Shown: positions 40,634 to 49,830 of the stretch, in pieces
How the letters are laid out: every line of letters begins with the position of its first letter
How positions within the stretch are numbered: the stretch's first letter is position 1
Assembly (NCBI GenBank): GCA_017560085.1
Contig: JAFYPA010000077.1
Location: 1 to 50,056 of the forward strand
Direction of reading: 5' to 3'
Length of the DNA stretch: 50,056 nucleotides
Source: Clostridia bacterium
GTDB taxonomy: Bacteria > Bacillota > Clostridia > Oscillospirales > CAG-382
The notes under the pieces: generated by a model
Seen by the model: the letters and a program-made list of their open reading frames with translations, nothing else
What the model was told of the DNA's origin: nothing
Databases searched by the model: none
Translations under genes and position numbers: made by a program

Positions 40634-41487
40634 TAAACTGTGCCGTTTACAACAACCACGGATGTGCCGGGAGTTACCGTCCACTCGCCCGTTGTGGGGT
40701 TCTGCGTGTAGGTTGCCTCGGGTACTGTTATCACGCCTGCCACGGTTGTGAAAAGTCCCGTTGCGGTGTCGTAGGTGTAGTCCGTACCCTCAACTGCCGG
40801 TGTGCCGTTGATTGTTACGGTGATGTTTTCAAGAATGGGATTGAAGGAGTCGGTGATAACCACGTTATCGGTGGATACTGCCTCACGGTTACCCAGATTC
40901 TGAATTGTGAAGGTATAGGTGATGGGGCTGTTTTCAGTTACCGTTGTGGGATTGATGCCCTTGGAAATTGTGAGAACGGGTTCTGTTTCAACCGTTACCG
41001 TGCCCTGTGCGGAAAGGGGTACTGTCACACTGTCGCCCGTGATAACCGCCGTATTGACGATTGTAGAGCCCTGTGCAAGAGGTGCGCCCTCGTTGGCGGT
41101 TGCGGAATAGATAATTGTGGTATTACCTCCCGCGGGAACGGTGATTCCCGTAATTGTGAGGGGCGAGGTTGCACTTATCGTCGGGTCGGGCTGAAGAACA
41201 CCGTTCTGATAGTAGGTTACCGTTCCGTCAACATAGGAAAGAGGTACAACCGTTGCCGTACCTACGGTATATTCACCGAGGTTATCCGTGAGAGTTAAGC
41301 CTGTTATGGGTGTTGTTCCCGAATTTATGATATTAACAGCATAGGTCACCGTGTCGCCCGCACCGTATGTGGGGTTAATCGCCGTTTTGTTCATTGAGAG
41401 AACCTCGAGGATTTCGCCTGCCACGATGTTGGAGTTGGTGTTACCGCCGTTATAGGAAAGATTTGCCTGATTATAGAATACTGCCAT
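40633..41487 (-). CDS. DUF11-type repeat protein without signal peptide
   Basis: The 284-residue protein is rich in Thr, Val and Asn. It contains two DUF11-like beta domains: YGAGDTVTYAVNIINSGTTPI...LTDNLGEYT (about 40-160) and TVTENSPITYTFTIQNLGN...ITDSFNPIL (about 180-250). DUF11 domains normally occur in exported surface proteins, but here the start, fixed by GGAG 8 bases before ATG 41487, gives MAVFYNQANLSYNGG, which is not a signal sequence. An upstream start 26 codons earlier has none either. It could be a spore or cell-envelope component exported by another route. Single gene; the role is unknown. Confidence 0.75.
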   Translation of the reverse strand: MAVFYNQANLSYNGGNTNSNIVAGEILEVLSMNKTAINPTYGAGDTVTYAVNIINSGTTPITGLTLTDNLGEYTVGTATVVPLSYVDGTVTYYQNGVLQPDPTISATSPLTITGITVPAGGNTTIIYSATANEGAPLAQGSTIVNTAVITGDSVTVPLSAQGTVTVETEPVLTISKGINPTTVTENSPITYTFTIQNLGNREAVSTDNVVITDSFNPILENITVTINGTPAVEGTDYTYDTATGLFTTVAGVITVPEATYTQNPTTGEWTVTPGTSVVVVNGTV

Positions 41488-41538
41488 ACGGGTACTCCTT
41501 TGTCTGTTTTTGAGGGGATTTCCCTCGGTGATATTATA

Positions 41539-41552
41539 TGCATAATGCATAA
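41539..41552. repeat. Two-unit heptad remnant
   Basis: Two tandem copies of TGCATAA, the unit of elements C and G, lie upstream of the DUF11-like gene next to ATTATA (41533-41538), the candidate -10 of that gene on the minus strand. Confidence 0.5.
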
Positions 41553-41595
41553 AATCCGACGGCAAATTTGTACCGTAAAATCTTAAATTACACCC

Positions 41596-41624
41596 TTGAT
41601 TTTCTCGGCAAAATAGTATATTAT
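41596..41624 (+). promoter_or_regulatory. Promoter of the GH78 gene
   Basis: TTGATT (41596-41601) and TATTAT (41619-41624) have a 17-base spacer, 45 bases before the ATG. Confidence 0.65.
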
Positions 41625-41669
41625 ATATTTATGCACCACAGAATACAAAAAACTTGAGAGGTATATAAA

Positions 41670-44009
41670 ATGCTTGATTTTTCAACTAAATTTGTTTCGG
41701 CAAAAAGAGAATACTCCACCTTCGGAAAGCACGAGAGAGCTCCCCTTTTCAGAAAGAGCTTTACTGTTGATGCTATCCCCGAAAAAGCGGAAATTCTCAT
41801 TACGGGTCTCGGATTTTATCAGCTTTTTGTAAACGGTAAGGATATTACAAAGGGCTTCCTTGCTCCTTATATTTCAAATCCCGATGATATTGTTTACTAT
41901 GATTCATATGACCTTGCTCCCTACCTTGTAAAGGGCGAGAATGTTATAGGCGTAATGCTCGGTGCGGGTATGCAAAATCTTATGACAAATGTATGGGACT
42001 TCGTGAATACTAAATTCACATCCTCTCCCAAGCTTGCGCTCACAATGAGCATTAAGAACGGCGACGAAGAAACGGTATATGAGGCTGACAGCTTCAAGTG
42101 TACCGATGGTCCCATCACCTTCAACAACCACAGACTCGGCGTACATTACGATGCAAGACTTGAAATCGACGGCTGGATGACCGCAGGCTTTGATGATTCC
42201 GAATGGCACGCTCCCATAAAGGCGGATATTCCCAAGGGCTACGGAAAGCTTTGCGAGGCTGACCCGATTACCGTTCGTTCCGAATTTGCACCTGTTAATG
42301 TATACCGCGATACACTTGCGCCCTACAAAGCCAGATACGATGTTATGGAGGGACTTCCCGTGGTGATTCCCGAGAGTGACCTTGACCACGAAAACGGATA
42401 TGTTTACGACTTCGGCAAGAACAGTGCGGGTGTATTCAGACTTGTTATAAAGAACACTACTCCCGGTCAGAAGATTTCAATTCAGTGCTGTGAAAAGAAG
42501 AATGCGGACGGAAAGATTTCCTACGACAACATCAACTTCTTCCCCGAGGGCTATGCACAGAGAGATATTTATGTCTGCCGTGGCGGCGATGAAGAGGTAT
42601 TCGTGCCGATGTTTGTTTATCACGGCTACAGATATCTTTATGTCAGCGGTATAAGAGAAGATCAGGCTACAAAGGAGCTTCTTACTTATATTGAAATAAA
42701 CACCAGACTTTCGGATGTTGCAACCTTCAGATGCTCCGACGATATCGCAAACAAGCTTTACGATATGTGCGACAACTCTGACAAGTCCAACTTCCACTAC
42801 TTCCCCACCGACTGCCCCCACAGAGAAAAGAACGGCTGGACGGGTGATGCGGCAACAAGTGCTGAGCATATGGCACTCACAATAACATGTGAAAACAGCT
42901 GGCGCGAATGGATGGCAAATATCCGTGCGGCACAGAATCTTGAGGGCAGAATTCCCGGTATTGTTCCCACAACGGGATGGGGCTTTGCATGGGGCAACGG
43001 TCCTTGCTGGGACAGAGTTATTTTCGATCTTCCCTACTATACATACATCTACAGAGGCAAGACCGAGATGATTACGGAAAATGCTCACATGATGCTCCGT
43101 TATCTCGAGCTTCTGACACGCGAAATGAAGGACGGTCTTATTGAGGACTGGGGTCTTTGGGACTGGTGTCCCAACAACAGAAGGAATGACGGAGGCGGTA
43201 ACTCCCGCGGCTTCTGCAATGCTGTTATCATTATGGATATGTGCAAGAAGGCACAGGTTATGTTTGATGCCGTAAAGCTTCCCTTCCACTCTGCATTTGC
43301 TAAGTCTATTTATGATCTGGTAAGAGAAAGTGCAAGAAGAAGATATGTTGACTTCGGCACAATGACAATCGAGGGCTGTTACCAGTCAGGTCAGGCTATG
43401 GCGGTTTACTATGACCTTCTTGACGAAGGCGAAAAGAAGCAGGCTGTTGATGTACTCGTTGACCTTATTCACAAGAGAGATGACCATTTCTATGTTGGTT
43501 ATCTCGGTGTAAGATGCATATTCCACGTTCTTACTAAATACGGCTACAGCGACCTTGCGTACAAGATGATTACACGACTTGATGCTCCCTCCTACGGTCA
43601 GCTTGTACCGCTCGGATTTACGTCACTTCCCGAGTCCATTGATGCTAAATACACAGGTAACTCCGGCTCACACAACCATCATTTCTTCGGCGATATCAAG
43701 CATTGGTTTATCAAAACAATTGCGGGTATCAATGTAAATCCCGACGGAAACGACCCGAATTATATTGTTGTAAAGCCGCACTTTATAAAGTCTCTTGACT
43801 TTGCGGAAAGCACATACAACACTCCCAACGGTAAGATTTCCGTCAAGTGGCAGAGAGAAAACGGCAAGATAAATCTTAAGATAAACACCGAGGGCGAGGC
43901 AAGATTTATCGTTCAGCTTCCCAACGGATTTGTATTTGAGGATTTGCTCAAGTCCTGGATAAGAAGCAAGGACAATGTCGATTCAAACGTTATCGAGCAG
44001 GTAATTTAA
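41670..44009 (+). CDS. GH78 alpha-L-rhamnosidase
   Basis: The 779-residue protein has the GH78 domain order: an N-terminal beta-sandwich (LFVNGKDITKGFLAPYISN, about 52-70, and YLVKGENVIGVMLGAG), a second beta domain, and an (alpha/alpha)6 barrel opening with TDCPHREKNGWTGDA (380-394), the family signature with the catalytic acidic residues. GLWDWCPNN and SHNHHFFGDIKHWF complete the active-site wall, and a C-terminal beta domain follows (LDFAESTYNTPNGKISVKW). No signal peptide is present, so it cleaves imported rhamnosides in the cytoplasm. GAGAGGT precedes ATG. Single-gene unit. Confidence 0.92.
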   Translation: MLDFSTKFVSAKREYSTFGKHERAPLFRKSFTVDAIPEKAEILITGLGFYQLFVNGKDITKGFLAPYISNPDDIVYYDSYDLAPYLVKGENVIGVMLGAGMQNLMTNVWDFVNTKFTSSPKLALTMSIKNGDEETVYEADSFKCTDGPITFNNHRLGVHYDARLEIDGWMTAGFDDSEWHAPIKADIPKGYGKLCEADPITVRSEFAPVNVYRDTLAPYKARYDVMEGLPVVIPESDLDHENGYVYDFGKNSAGVFRLVIKNTTPGQKISIQCCEKKNADGKISYDNINFFPEGYAQRDIYVCRGGDEEVFVPMFVYHGYRYLYVSGIREDQATKELLTYIEINTRLSDVATFRCSDDIANKLYDMCDNSDKSNFHYFPTDCPHREKNGWTGDAATSAEHMALTITCENSWREWMANIRAAQNLEGRIPGIVPTTGWGFAWGNGPCWDRVIFDLPYYTYIYRGKTEMITENAHMMLRYLELLTREMKDGLIEDWGLWDWCPNNRRNDGGGNSRGFCNAVIIMDMCKKAQVMFDAVKLPFHSAFAKSIYDLVRESARRRYVDFGTMTIEGCYQSGQAMAVYYDLLDEGEKKQAVDVLVDLIHKRDDHFYVGYLGVRCIFHVLTKYGYSDLAYKMITRLDAPSYGQLVPLGFTSLPESIDAKYTGNSGSHNHHFFGDIKHWFIKTIAGINVNPDGNDPNYIVVKPHFIKSLDFAESTYNTPNGKISVKWQRENGKINLKINTEGEARFIVQLPNGFVFEDLLKSWIRSKDNVDSNVIEQVI

Positions 44010-44052
44010 TAACGGCAAATACACAGCACCTTCAGAAATTCAATAAAAATTT

Positions 44053-44085
44053 GAGCGGGTCGAATTGCTTCGGCTCGCTCTTTTT
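44053..44085 (+). terminator. Terminator of the GH78 gene
   Basis: The 12-bp stem GAGCGGGTCGAA / TTCGGCTCGCTC (44053-44064 and 44069-44080) has two G-T pairs and is followed by TTTTT. Confidence 0.88.
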
Positions 44086-44086
44086 G

Positions 44087-45169
44087 TCAGTTGTATTTCG
44101 GGGTGTAGTCGGGAATCAGATCGGCAAGGACTTTTTTTATGATATTGCCGTCGGTTTCCGTTTCGGGATTTTCAAGGGTACGGCAGAGAAGGTCGTATAT
44201 TGCCTTGTGGTCGGCAAGCAGGGTGCTTTTGTCCTTTTCTATGTATATCATATCGTTGGCGGTTTTTGTGTATTTTTCGCTGTCGGAAAGAAGGTATTCC
44301 TCAAAAAGCTTTTCTCCCGGGCGAAGTCCCGTTTCGACAATTTCAATGTCCTTGCACGGCTCTTTACCGAAGAAACGAATCATACGCTCGGCAATGTCAT
44401 ATATGTTCACGGGCTTTCCCATATCCAGCACGAAAAGCTCGCCGTTTTTCGCCATTGCGCCCGCACAAAGAAGAAGCTGTGCCGCATCGTCAAGGCTTAT
44501 AAAATAGCGGGTCATACGCTTATCCGTAACCGTTACGCTTTTGCCCGAGAGTATCTGCTTTTCAAAAATCGGAACGACGGATGCGTGAGAGCCGAATACA
44601 TTTCCGAAGCGGACGGCACAGAATATTGTTCTGTTGCTTTTCCTCGGCAGAGTCAGCATTTCGCATACCCGCTTTGTTGCCCCCATAACTCCCGTGGGTC
44701 TTACCGCCTTGTCGGTGGATATCAGAACGAATTTTTCCGCCCCGTACTTCTCGGCAAGGTCTGCGGTGATTGCCGTGCCTATACTGTTATTGCGAAGTGC
44801 CTGAGCACAGTTTTCCTCCATAAGGGAGACATGCTTATGTGCCGCGGCGTGAAAAACCACACTCGGTCGGTATTTTGAAAACACCGTCGCAAGACGGCGA
44901 GCATCACATACCGAGCCGATTTCAATACGAAAATCCACATCCCTGTACTCTGCGGAAAGCTCCCCGCAAAGCTCGAAGGCGTTATTTTCGTACATATCGA
45001 ACACAATCACGGTCTTTGGCGCAAGTGTCGCAAGCATACGCACAAGCTCGCTTCCCACACTGCCTCCGCCACCTGTTACAAGAACGGCTTTGCCTCTGTA
45101 GTATTCACGGCTTTCGCCTTCAAATATAGGTCTTTTGTTATCTTTAAAAATATCAGAATATTGTACCAT
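44087..45169 (-). CDS. CapD/FlaA1-type nucleotide-sugar 4,6-dehydratase (soluble form)
   Basis: The 360-residue protein is an extended SDR with the cofactor loop GGGGSVGSE (33-41), FHAAAHKHV, LISTDKAVRPTGVMGATKR (149-167, catalytic Thr-Asp-Lys in place of the Tyr region), RFGNVFGSHASVVP and TGLRPGEKLFEE. This is the CapD/WbpM pattern of UDP-GlcNAc 4,6-dehydratases used for capsule, flagellin or S-layer sugars. It lacks the four N-terminal membrane helices of full-length CapD and is closer to soluble PseB/FlaA1-type enzymes. It stands alone with its own promoter, and no other polysaccharide genes are next to it. Confidence 0.88.
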   Translation of the reverse strand: MVQYSDIFKDNKRPIFEGESREYYRGKAVLVTGGGGSVGSELVRMLATLAPKTVIVFDMYENNAFELCGELSAEYRDVDFRIEIGSVCDARRLATVFSKYRPSVVFHAAAHKHVSLMEENCAQALRNNSIGTAITADLAEKYGAEKFVLISTDKAVRPTGVMGATKRVCEMLTLPRKSNRTIFCAVRFGNVFGSHASVVPIFEKQILSGKSVTVTDKRMTRYFISLDDAAQLLLCAGAMAKNGELFVLDMGKPVNIYDIAERMIRFFGKEPCKDIEIVETGLRPGEKLFEEYLLSDSEKYTKTANDMIYIEKDKSTLLADHKAIYDLLCRTLENPETETDGNIIKKVLADLIPDYTPKYN

Positions 45170-45207
45170 CCGTTTTTCCTTTGAGTTTTTGAAAATTATC
45201 CAATACC

Positions 45208-45236
45208 ATTATAATACAATTTTGTTTCCATTTCAA
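45208..45236 (-). promoter_or_regulatory. Promoter of the CapD-like gene
   Basis: On the minus strand, TTGAAA (45236-45231) and TATAAT (45213-45208) have a 17-base spacer. Confidence 0.8.
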
Positions 45237-45264
45237 GCCATAACTTTGAATTATCCTCATATTC

Positions 45265-45299
45265 AAAAAAAACTCCCGCAGAGCCTGAACTCCACGGGA
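45265..45299 (-). terminator. Terminator of the dockerin-protein gene
   Basis: On the minus strand the stem TCCCG / CGGGA (with inner GAG / CTC) is followed by a run of eight T (45272-45265). Confidence 0.8.
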
Positions 45300-45320
45300 T
45301 AAAAATTTTATCAGATTGAA

Positions 45321-45370
45321 GGAAACGAAGTTTCCAACCATGATTATGCATTATGCATTATGCATTATGC
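45321..45370. repeat. Composite intergenic element G: hairpin plus heptad array
   Basis: The hairpin GGAAAC-GAA-GTTTCC (45321-45335) is followed by four perfect 7-base units ATTATGC (45343-45370), which is TGCATAA on the other strand. It lies in the 3' untranslated part of the dockerin-protein message, between its stop codon and its terminator. Confidence 0.88.
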
Positions 45371-45379
45371 ATTTTATTT

Positions 45380-48300
45380 TTACTTGCCCCAGGAAACGAG
45401 TACATACGCTACGTCCTTAGAGTCAATCTTGCCGTCTCTGTTGAGGTCGTACTTAGCGTAGTCGCTTTCAGCGTCAACTTCCATGCTTTCACCGAAGTAG
45501 GATACTACTGCGGAGAGGTCGTAGATGTTGATGAGGCTGTCCTTAACGATATCACCTGCGAGGAAGGTTACCTTCTTTGCAGAGGAATCCTTCTTTTCTT
45601 CTACGAGTGTGTCGTTGTCCTTAACGTTGTTCCAGAAGTTGAGAATCTTGTCTTCTGTCATTGTTACGGTGTAGCGGGCGGTTCTGTAGCCTGCGCCTTC
45701 TACTGTTACGTTATAGGATGTGTTGATTGTAAGAGCCTTTGTAACAGTTACAACATATGCACCGTTAGCGAACTTTGTGCTGTATTTTGCTTCGGGCTTT
45801 TCATCCTCAACTATATCTGTTACAACAGCATCATTACCGAGCTTGATAACGATATCGTTTGCGAGGTCACCGCCGGAAACGGTTACCTTCATAGCCTGGT
45901 ATGCGATAACATTGTTGTTTACAGAGTTGGGGAAGTCAACATTGATTGTGAGATCCTTTGTGGGAACAAGGATTTCGGATTCGATAACGCCGTCATCAGC
46001 TTCATCTTTGTCTGTGTTGATAATGAGGTTTCCTGCATTAACTGTGTATGTGTCAACTACATTGTCAACGAGAGTTGTTGCGTGAACTGCGTTTGTTTCG
46101 TTTTCAACAACCTTGAATGTGAAGGGACCGTAGCCTGTGAACTTAACCATACCGAGGAGGATTTCTGTATCTGTGTCGGTAAGTGTGCCTGTCTTGCCAT
46201 CGTAGTGGAATTCGTATCTATTGTCGCTGTTGTCAACATTGTTGATTACGATTTCTTCGTTTGTTGCGATGATCTCGTAAGCCATATCGTCGTCAGCATC
46301 AACTGTTTCAAGCACGAATGTGAAGTCTGCGGAGTTGAGTCTGTTGATGATGCCTTCCTCGTCTGCTACGAGAACGATATCCCAGTATGTGTTCGCAAGA
46401 GCCTTGTCGTCGTATGTTGTGTTGGGGACGAAAACAAGCTCTACTGTTTCGCTTGTGGAGATGTTACCGTCTTCGTCTACGATGTATTCCTTTGTACCTA
46501 CATAAACAGTTGTGTCCGTGGGGAGAGAATCGTAAAGAGCCTTAAGCATAGCCTCGGAGCTGTATGTGTAAATTACATCGTCATCGATGTCACTGTTCTT
46601 TGTCTTTGTTGTGTAGTTTCTGAGAACGATTTCGTTTGCATCGTTGCCGGAAATTGTAAGTGTGTTAAATGCTGTTTCGCCTGCGTTGCCGTATTTTGTG
46701 ATGGATACTGTGGATACTTCGTCGTTAAACTCGTTGTCTGTGAATACAACAGTTTCGGAAGCACTTACAGCAACGTTTGCGTTTTCAAATTCATTGCCTG
46801 TGATTACAACAGACTTTGCATTCTGAGCGTTTTCGTTGTCTGTGATACCTCTTCTCCAGCCGTCAAATGTGGAGCCTGTAATTGTAACGTCAACATCGGA
46901 GATTGCTGTACCTGCACCTTCACCGAAGATAACTGCTCTGGAGTTGGCAGTTGTTCCGTTACCGATGAAGTTACAGTTATCAATTGTAATATCTGTCTTT
47001 GCAGAGATTGCACGGAACATATTGTCGCCTGCAACGCCGCTCATATCGATTGTGAGATCATTTACCACCGCTGTATCTTCAAATCTGAAGAATGCATCGT
47101 GGTTGTTGTCATTGATTGTGCCTACAAGCTTAATTGTATTGCCGTTACCGTTAATTACAACAGGAACAGAAAACTTACCGTAGCAAGCAGTGGAGCCGTA
47201 ATTTCTGCAGTCCCAGTTACCTTCGAATGTTACATCGGAAAGAATTTCTACCTTGTTGTTTTCTGCTGTTACTGCCTTGAAAGCATCCTTGATGTCTGCG
47301 TAGAACTTACCGCCTACGAGTGCAACGGGAGCTTCAACTGTTTCTACGTTGGTGTTGGCAACTGCTTCAATATTAAGTGTTACAGTGTCATCAAGCTTAG
47401 CAATTGCTGTATCCTTGATATAATCAATATCAACAACTGCATTGTTCTTTGCAATGATTACGCCCGTGTTCTTGCTGTCAACTGCGTGACCTGCTGCAGA
47501 ACAGTGGATTTCAAATCTGGAATCATCAACAGTAATCACACCGATGTTTCCGCCGTGTTCACCGGGCTGAATCTGAGCAGCAACATTAAATTTTGAACCA
47601 TTAACAACATCAAACTTACCGTCATTTCTGAAGGAGCTTCCTACTGTGACATCGGAATTGTCAATAACAACGTTACAATCTGTGTGAGAAAGGTCGAAGT
47701 TCTTAGCAAGATTTATAACACTGTCTTCAAATGTAATATTGAATGTAGGTGTCTTTCCGCCTGTAGGTGTAGTAAAAGAGAAATTGTTGGAAAAATCAAC
47801 TATACTGTTTTCGAAGGAGAAATCAAAAACATTTGTAGCACCGGAATTCTTGCTTGTAGAAAGACCGAGGCTGATGTATGCATCTTCAACATCAAATGTT
47901 GCACCATTTCCTGTTATAGAGAGACCACCAGGAATAACAAGTGAGGGAGTAACATTTTCAGCTATTGAAGCATCATCTATAGAACCCTTAATTATAAATG
48001 AGTTTCCATAGCCAACAGTAACACGACCCGTGCCTGTGATTTCAAGAGATGCACCATTGCCAATATTCAAGGTGTTGTTGTAGTAGCTGAGGCTAAAGCC
48101 GTTAAGCTTGTTTGCACCCTTGAATTCAAGATCTCCGCCCGCGATAAGATACAACTTTTCTGCATTAACGGTAATAGCTGCACCGGGTGCGGAATAGATT
48201 TCACCTGAAACTCCGGGAGCATTAAGAGTTACACCGTCAGCAATAACAAGTTCATTACTTGTCAAAGCAAATTCGCCGGTAACATTGATTGTGTCACCTT

Positions 48301-48430
48301 TTTCTGCGTTTGTAAGAGCCGCAACAAGCTCTGCTTCGTCTGTGACAGCAATGTCAGCTGCCATCGCCGTAACACCCATAACCCCAACCATAGCGGCCGC
48401 GGCAATGAGCATTGCCAAAATTTTCTTCAT
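45380..48430 (-). CDS. Large secreted protein with beta-helix-like repeats and C-terminal dockerin type I domain
   Basis: The 1016-residue protein has a Sec signal (MKKILAMLIAAAAMVGVMG, cut near AMA-A at 24). Residues about 25-600 are short beta repeats resembling pectate-lyase-type parallel beta-helices, with TFEDSVINLAKNF- and ITGNEFENANVAV-like rungs. About 640-950 holds Ig-like beta domains (FTFVLETVDADDD, KDLTINVDFPN). The end (956-1016) is a dockerin: the second loop DLNRDGKIDSKD is canonical, while the first, DIVKDSLINIYD, has Val at calcium position 3. It is probably attached to a cohesin-bearing scaffold or cell surface. Whether it is an enzyme is unclear. AAAGGAA precedes ATG, with a small hairpin CCGC-AAAA-GCGG (48457-48446) just upstream. 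Confidence 0.85.
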   Translation of the reverse strand: MKKILAMLIAAAAMVGVMGVTAMAADIAVTDEAELVAALTNAEKGDTINVTGEFALTSNELVIADGVTLNAPGVSGEIYSAPGAAITVNAEKLYLIAGGDLEFKGANKLNGFSLSYYNNTLNIGNGASLEITGTGRVTVGYGNSFIIKGSIDDASIAENVTPSLVIPGGLSITGNGATFDVEDAYISLGLSTSKNSGATNVFDFSFENSIVDFSNNFSFTTPTGGKTPTFNITFEDSVINLAKNFDLSHTDCNVVIDNSDVTVGSSFRNDGKFDVVNGSKFNVAAQIQPGEHGGNIGVITVDDSRFEIHCSAAGHAVDSKNTGVIIAKNNAVVDIDYIKDTAIAKLDDTVTLNIEAVANTNVETVEAPVALVGGKFYADIKDAFKAVTAENNKVEILSDVTFEGNWDCRNYGSTACYGKFSVPVVINGNGNTIKLVGTINDNNHDAFFRFEDTAVVNDLTIDMSGVAGDNMFRAISAKTDITIDNCNFIGNGTTANSRAVIFGEGAGTAISDVDVTITGSTFDGWRRGITDNENAQNAKSVVITGNEFENANVAVSASETVVFTDNEFNDEVSTVSITKYGNAGETAFNTLTISGNDANEIVLRNYTTKTKNSDIDDDVIYTYSSEAMLKALYDSLPTDTTVYVGTKEYIVDEDGNISTSETVELVFVPNTTYDDKALANTYWDIVLVADEEGIINRLNSADFTFVLETVDADDDMAYEIIATNEEIVINNVDNSDNRYEFHYDGKTGTLTDTDTEILLGMVKFTGYGPFTFKVVENETNAVHATTLVDNVVDTYTVNAGNLIINTDKDEADDGVIESEILVPTKDLTINVDFPNSVNNNVIAYQAMKVTVSGGDLANDIVIKLGNDAVVTDIVEDEKPEAKYSTKFANGAYVVTVTKALTINTSYNVTVEGAGYRTARYTVTMTEDKILNFWNNVKDNDTLVEEKKDSSAKKVTFLAGDIVKDSLINIYDLSAVVSYFGESMEVDAESDYAKYDLNRDGKIDSKDVAYVLVSWGK

Positions 48431-48478
48431 AATAAATTCCTTTCTCCGCTTTTGCGGAACAAAATATTATACAGATTA

Positions 48479-48507
48479 ATTATATCATTATGTATTACTT
48501 ATGTCAA
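48479..48507 (-). promoter_or_regulatory. Promoter of the dockerin-protein gene
   Basis: On the minus strand, TTGACA (48507-48502) and TATAAT (48484-48479) have a 17-base spacer, a perfect consensus suggesting strong expression. Confidence 0.85.
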
Positions 48508-48579
48508 CAAAAAAGAACTAATTTATAATTTTATTCCACTTTTTTCAATATTTGTTTACAAATTTATCTTCAATATAAT

Positions 48580-48610
48580 AAAAAAAGGCGCACACCCGAG
48601 GATGTACGCC
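48580..48610 (-). terminator. Terminator of the CapA-like gene
   Basis: On the minus strand the stem GGCGTAC / GTGCGCC (48610-48604 and 48593-48587, one mismatch) is followed by a T run (48586-48580). Confidence 0.75.
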
Positions 48611-48656
48611 GAAATTACGGATTCAATTGTGTGTTTTGCTTCGAAAATTAAAAATG

Positions 48657-49799
48657 TTAAACGGGCATTTTCATAAGCTTGCTTACCTTTTCCCAGTACT
48701 GTGCGCCAAGCTCTCTGTCTTCGTCTATCAGCATACAGTAGTTTGTGCGAAGAAGCTCGTGATGGGCTTCGCAGTTTACTATGTTCTTGGACTGCACGAG
48801 TCTTTCAAGTCCGCCGGGCTTTGTGGGGTTGTCTGCCCAGTAGAAGTCAATGTGGTAGCACCAGCCCTTGAAGTACTTGAGGTGCTCGTCCTCGTCCTTG
48901 ATTATTTCCGCGAGGCTGTCGAGGTATGCAAGCATTTTTGCCTTTTCTTCGCCCTCGAACACTCTTATCCTTGTAACCTCGTCCTCTGCTCTGTACGGGA
49001 TAAGCTCGTACTTTATGCCGTCCTTTGTTACGTCAAGCATTACCATATAGCCGTAGAACCAGGGGTCTGTTGCTTCACGTTGGCTGAAGGAGCTGAAGAA
49101 GAAGTTACCCATACTGTAGATAATCGGCTTTTCGCCGTAGTATTCCGCGGGCTGAGGGCAATGTGTATGACCTGCGATAACCGCATCCGCACCGAAGTCA
49201 CAGAACATTCTGTAGCGCTCAACCTGCTTCGGGGACGGAATGGGATTCTGCTCGTTTCCACCGTGGAATGCAACTATAACATAGTCTGCGAGAGCCTTTT
49301 CCCTCTTTATTGCATTGTAAATCTTCTTGATATTAAGACCCGCAGAGCCGTATTCGTGGTTTGTCGCAACACCGAATTCGTTTTCGCAGGAGGAAATAAC
49401 GGAGACCTTTATGCCGTCCTTTTCAAAGTACATAGCCTTATAAGCCTCGTCGATATTTGCACCCGCACCGCAGTTTCTGATGTTCTTCTGTGCGAGAAGC
49501 TCAAGGGTATCGATAACGGGCTGTCTGCCGTAATCACCGATATGGTTATTGGCGAGAGTTGCACCGTCCACCTTTGCCTCCTCAAGGAAGCAGATGCACG
49601 CCTTGGGAGAGATGAGATTCGGACCGCTCTTTCTTATGGGAGCGGAGTCATCGTCGGAAAGAGGGCATTCAAGGTTTACGATTGTGTAGTCCGCCTTTTC
49701 AAAATGGGGCATTACGCTCGCAAGGGCGGTCTTTGATTCTTCGGCGGTAATGGTTTCCTTGTTGCGGAAGTTTACGTCTCCGGTAAAAAGAAGTTTCAT
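48657..49799 (-). CDS. CapA/PgsA-family metallophosphatase-like protein
   Basis: The 380-residue protein has the CapA pattern within the calcineurin-like fold: LFTGDVNF at the N-terminus, VNLECPLSDD, TLANNHIGDYG, VAFHGGNE and AGHTHCPQP followed by PIIYSMGNFFF. CapA proteins are linked to poly-gamma-glutamate synthesis, but the partner genes capB and capC are not next to it, and many stand-alone homologues have unknown roles. No signal peptide or membrane anchor is seen, unlike Bacillus PgsA, so it is probably cytoplasmic. I use ATG 49799 because GAGGAG lies 7 bases upstream. An ATG two codons earlier is too close to it. Confidence 0.87.
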   Translation of the reverse strand: MKLLFTGDVNFRNKETITAEESKTALASVMPHFEKADYTIVNLECPLSDDDSAPIRKSGPNLISPKACICFLEEAKVDGATLANNHIGDYGRQPVIDTLELLAQKNIRNCGAGANIDEAYKAMYFEKDGIKVSVISSCENEFGVATNHEYGSAGLNIKKIYNAIKREKALADYVIVAFHGGNEQNPIPSPKQVERYRMFCDFGADAVIAGHTHCPQPAEYYGEKPIIYSMGNFFFSSFSQREATDPWFYGYMVMLDVTKDGIKYELIPYRAEDEVTRIRVFEGEEKAKMLAYLDSLAEIIKDEDEHLKYFKGWCYHIDFYWADNPTKPGGLERLVQSKNIVNCEAHHELLRTNYCMLIDEDRELGAQYWEKVSKLMKMPV

Positions 49800-49830
49800 A
49801 ATCATTCTCCTCGTTTTTTTGTGATTTAGC

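Noticed and set aside
45343..45370. CRISPR-like array
   Set aside because: The units are 7 bases in direct tandem with no spacers, so this is a short tandem repeat.
45353..47596. A 747-codon open frame antisense to the dockerin protein
   Set aside because: It mirrors the low-complexity repeat codons of the real gene, is Cys/Val-rich, has no ribosome site, and the opposite strand has promoter, signal peptide, dockerin and terminator.
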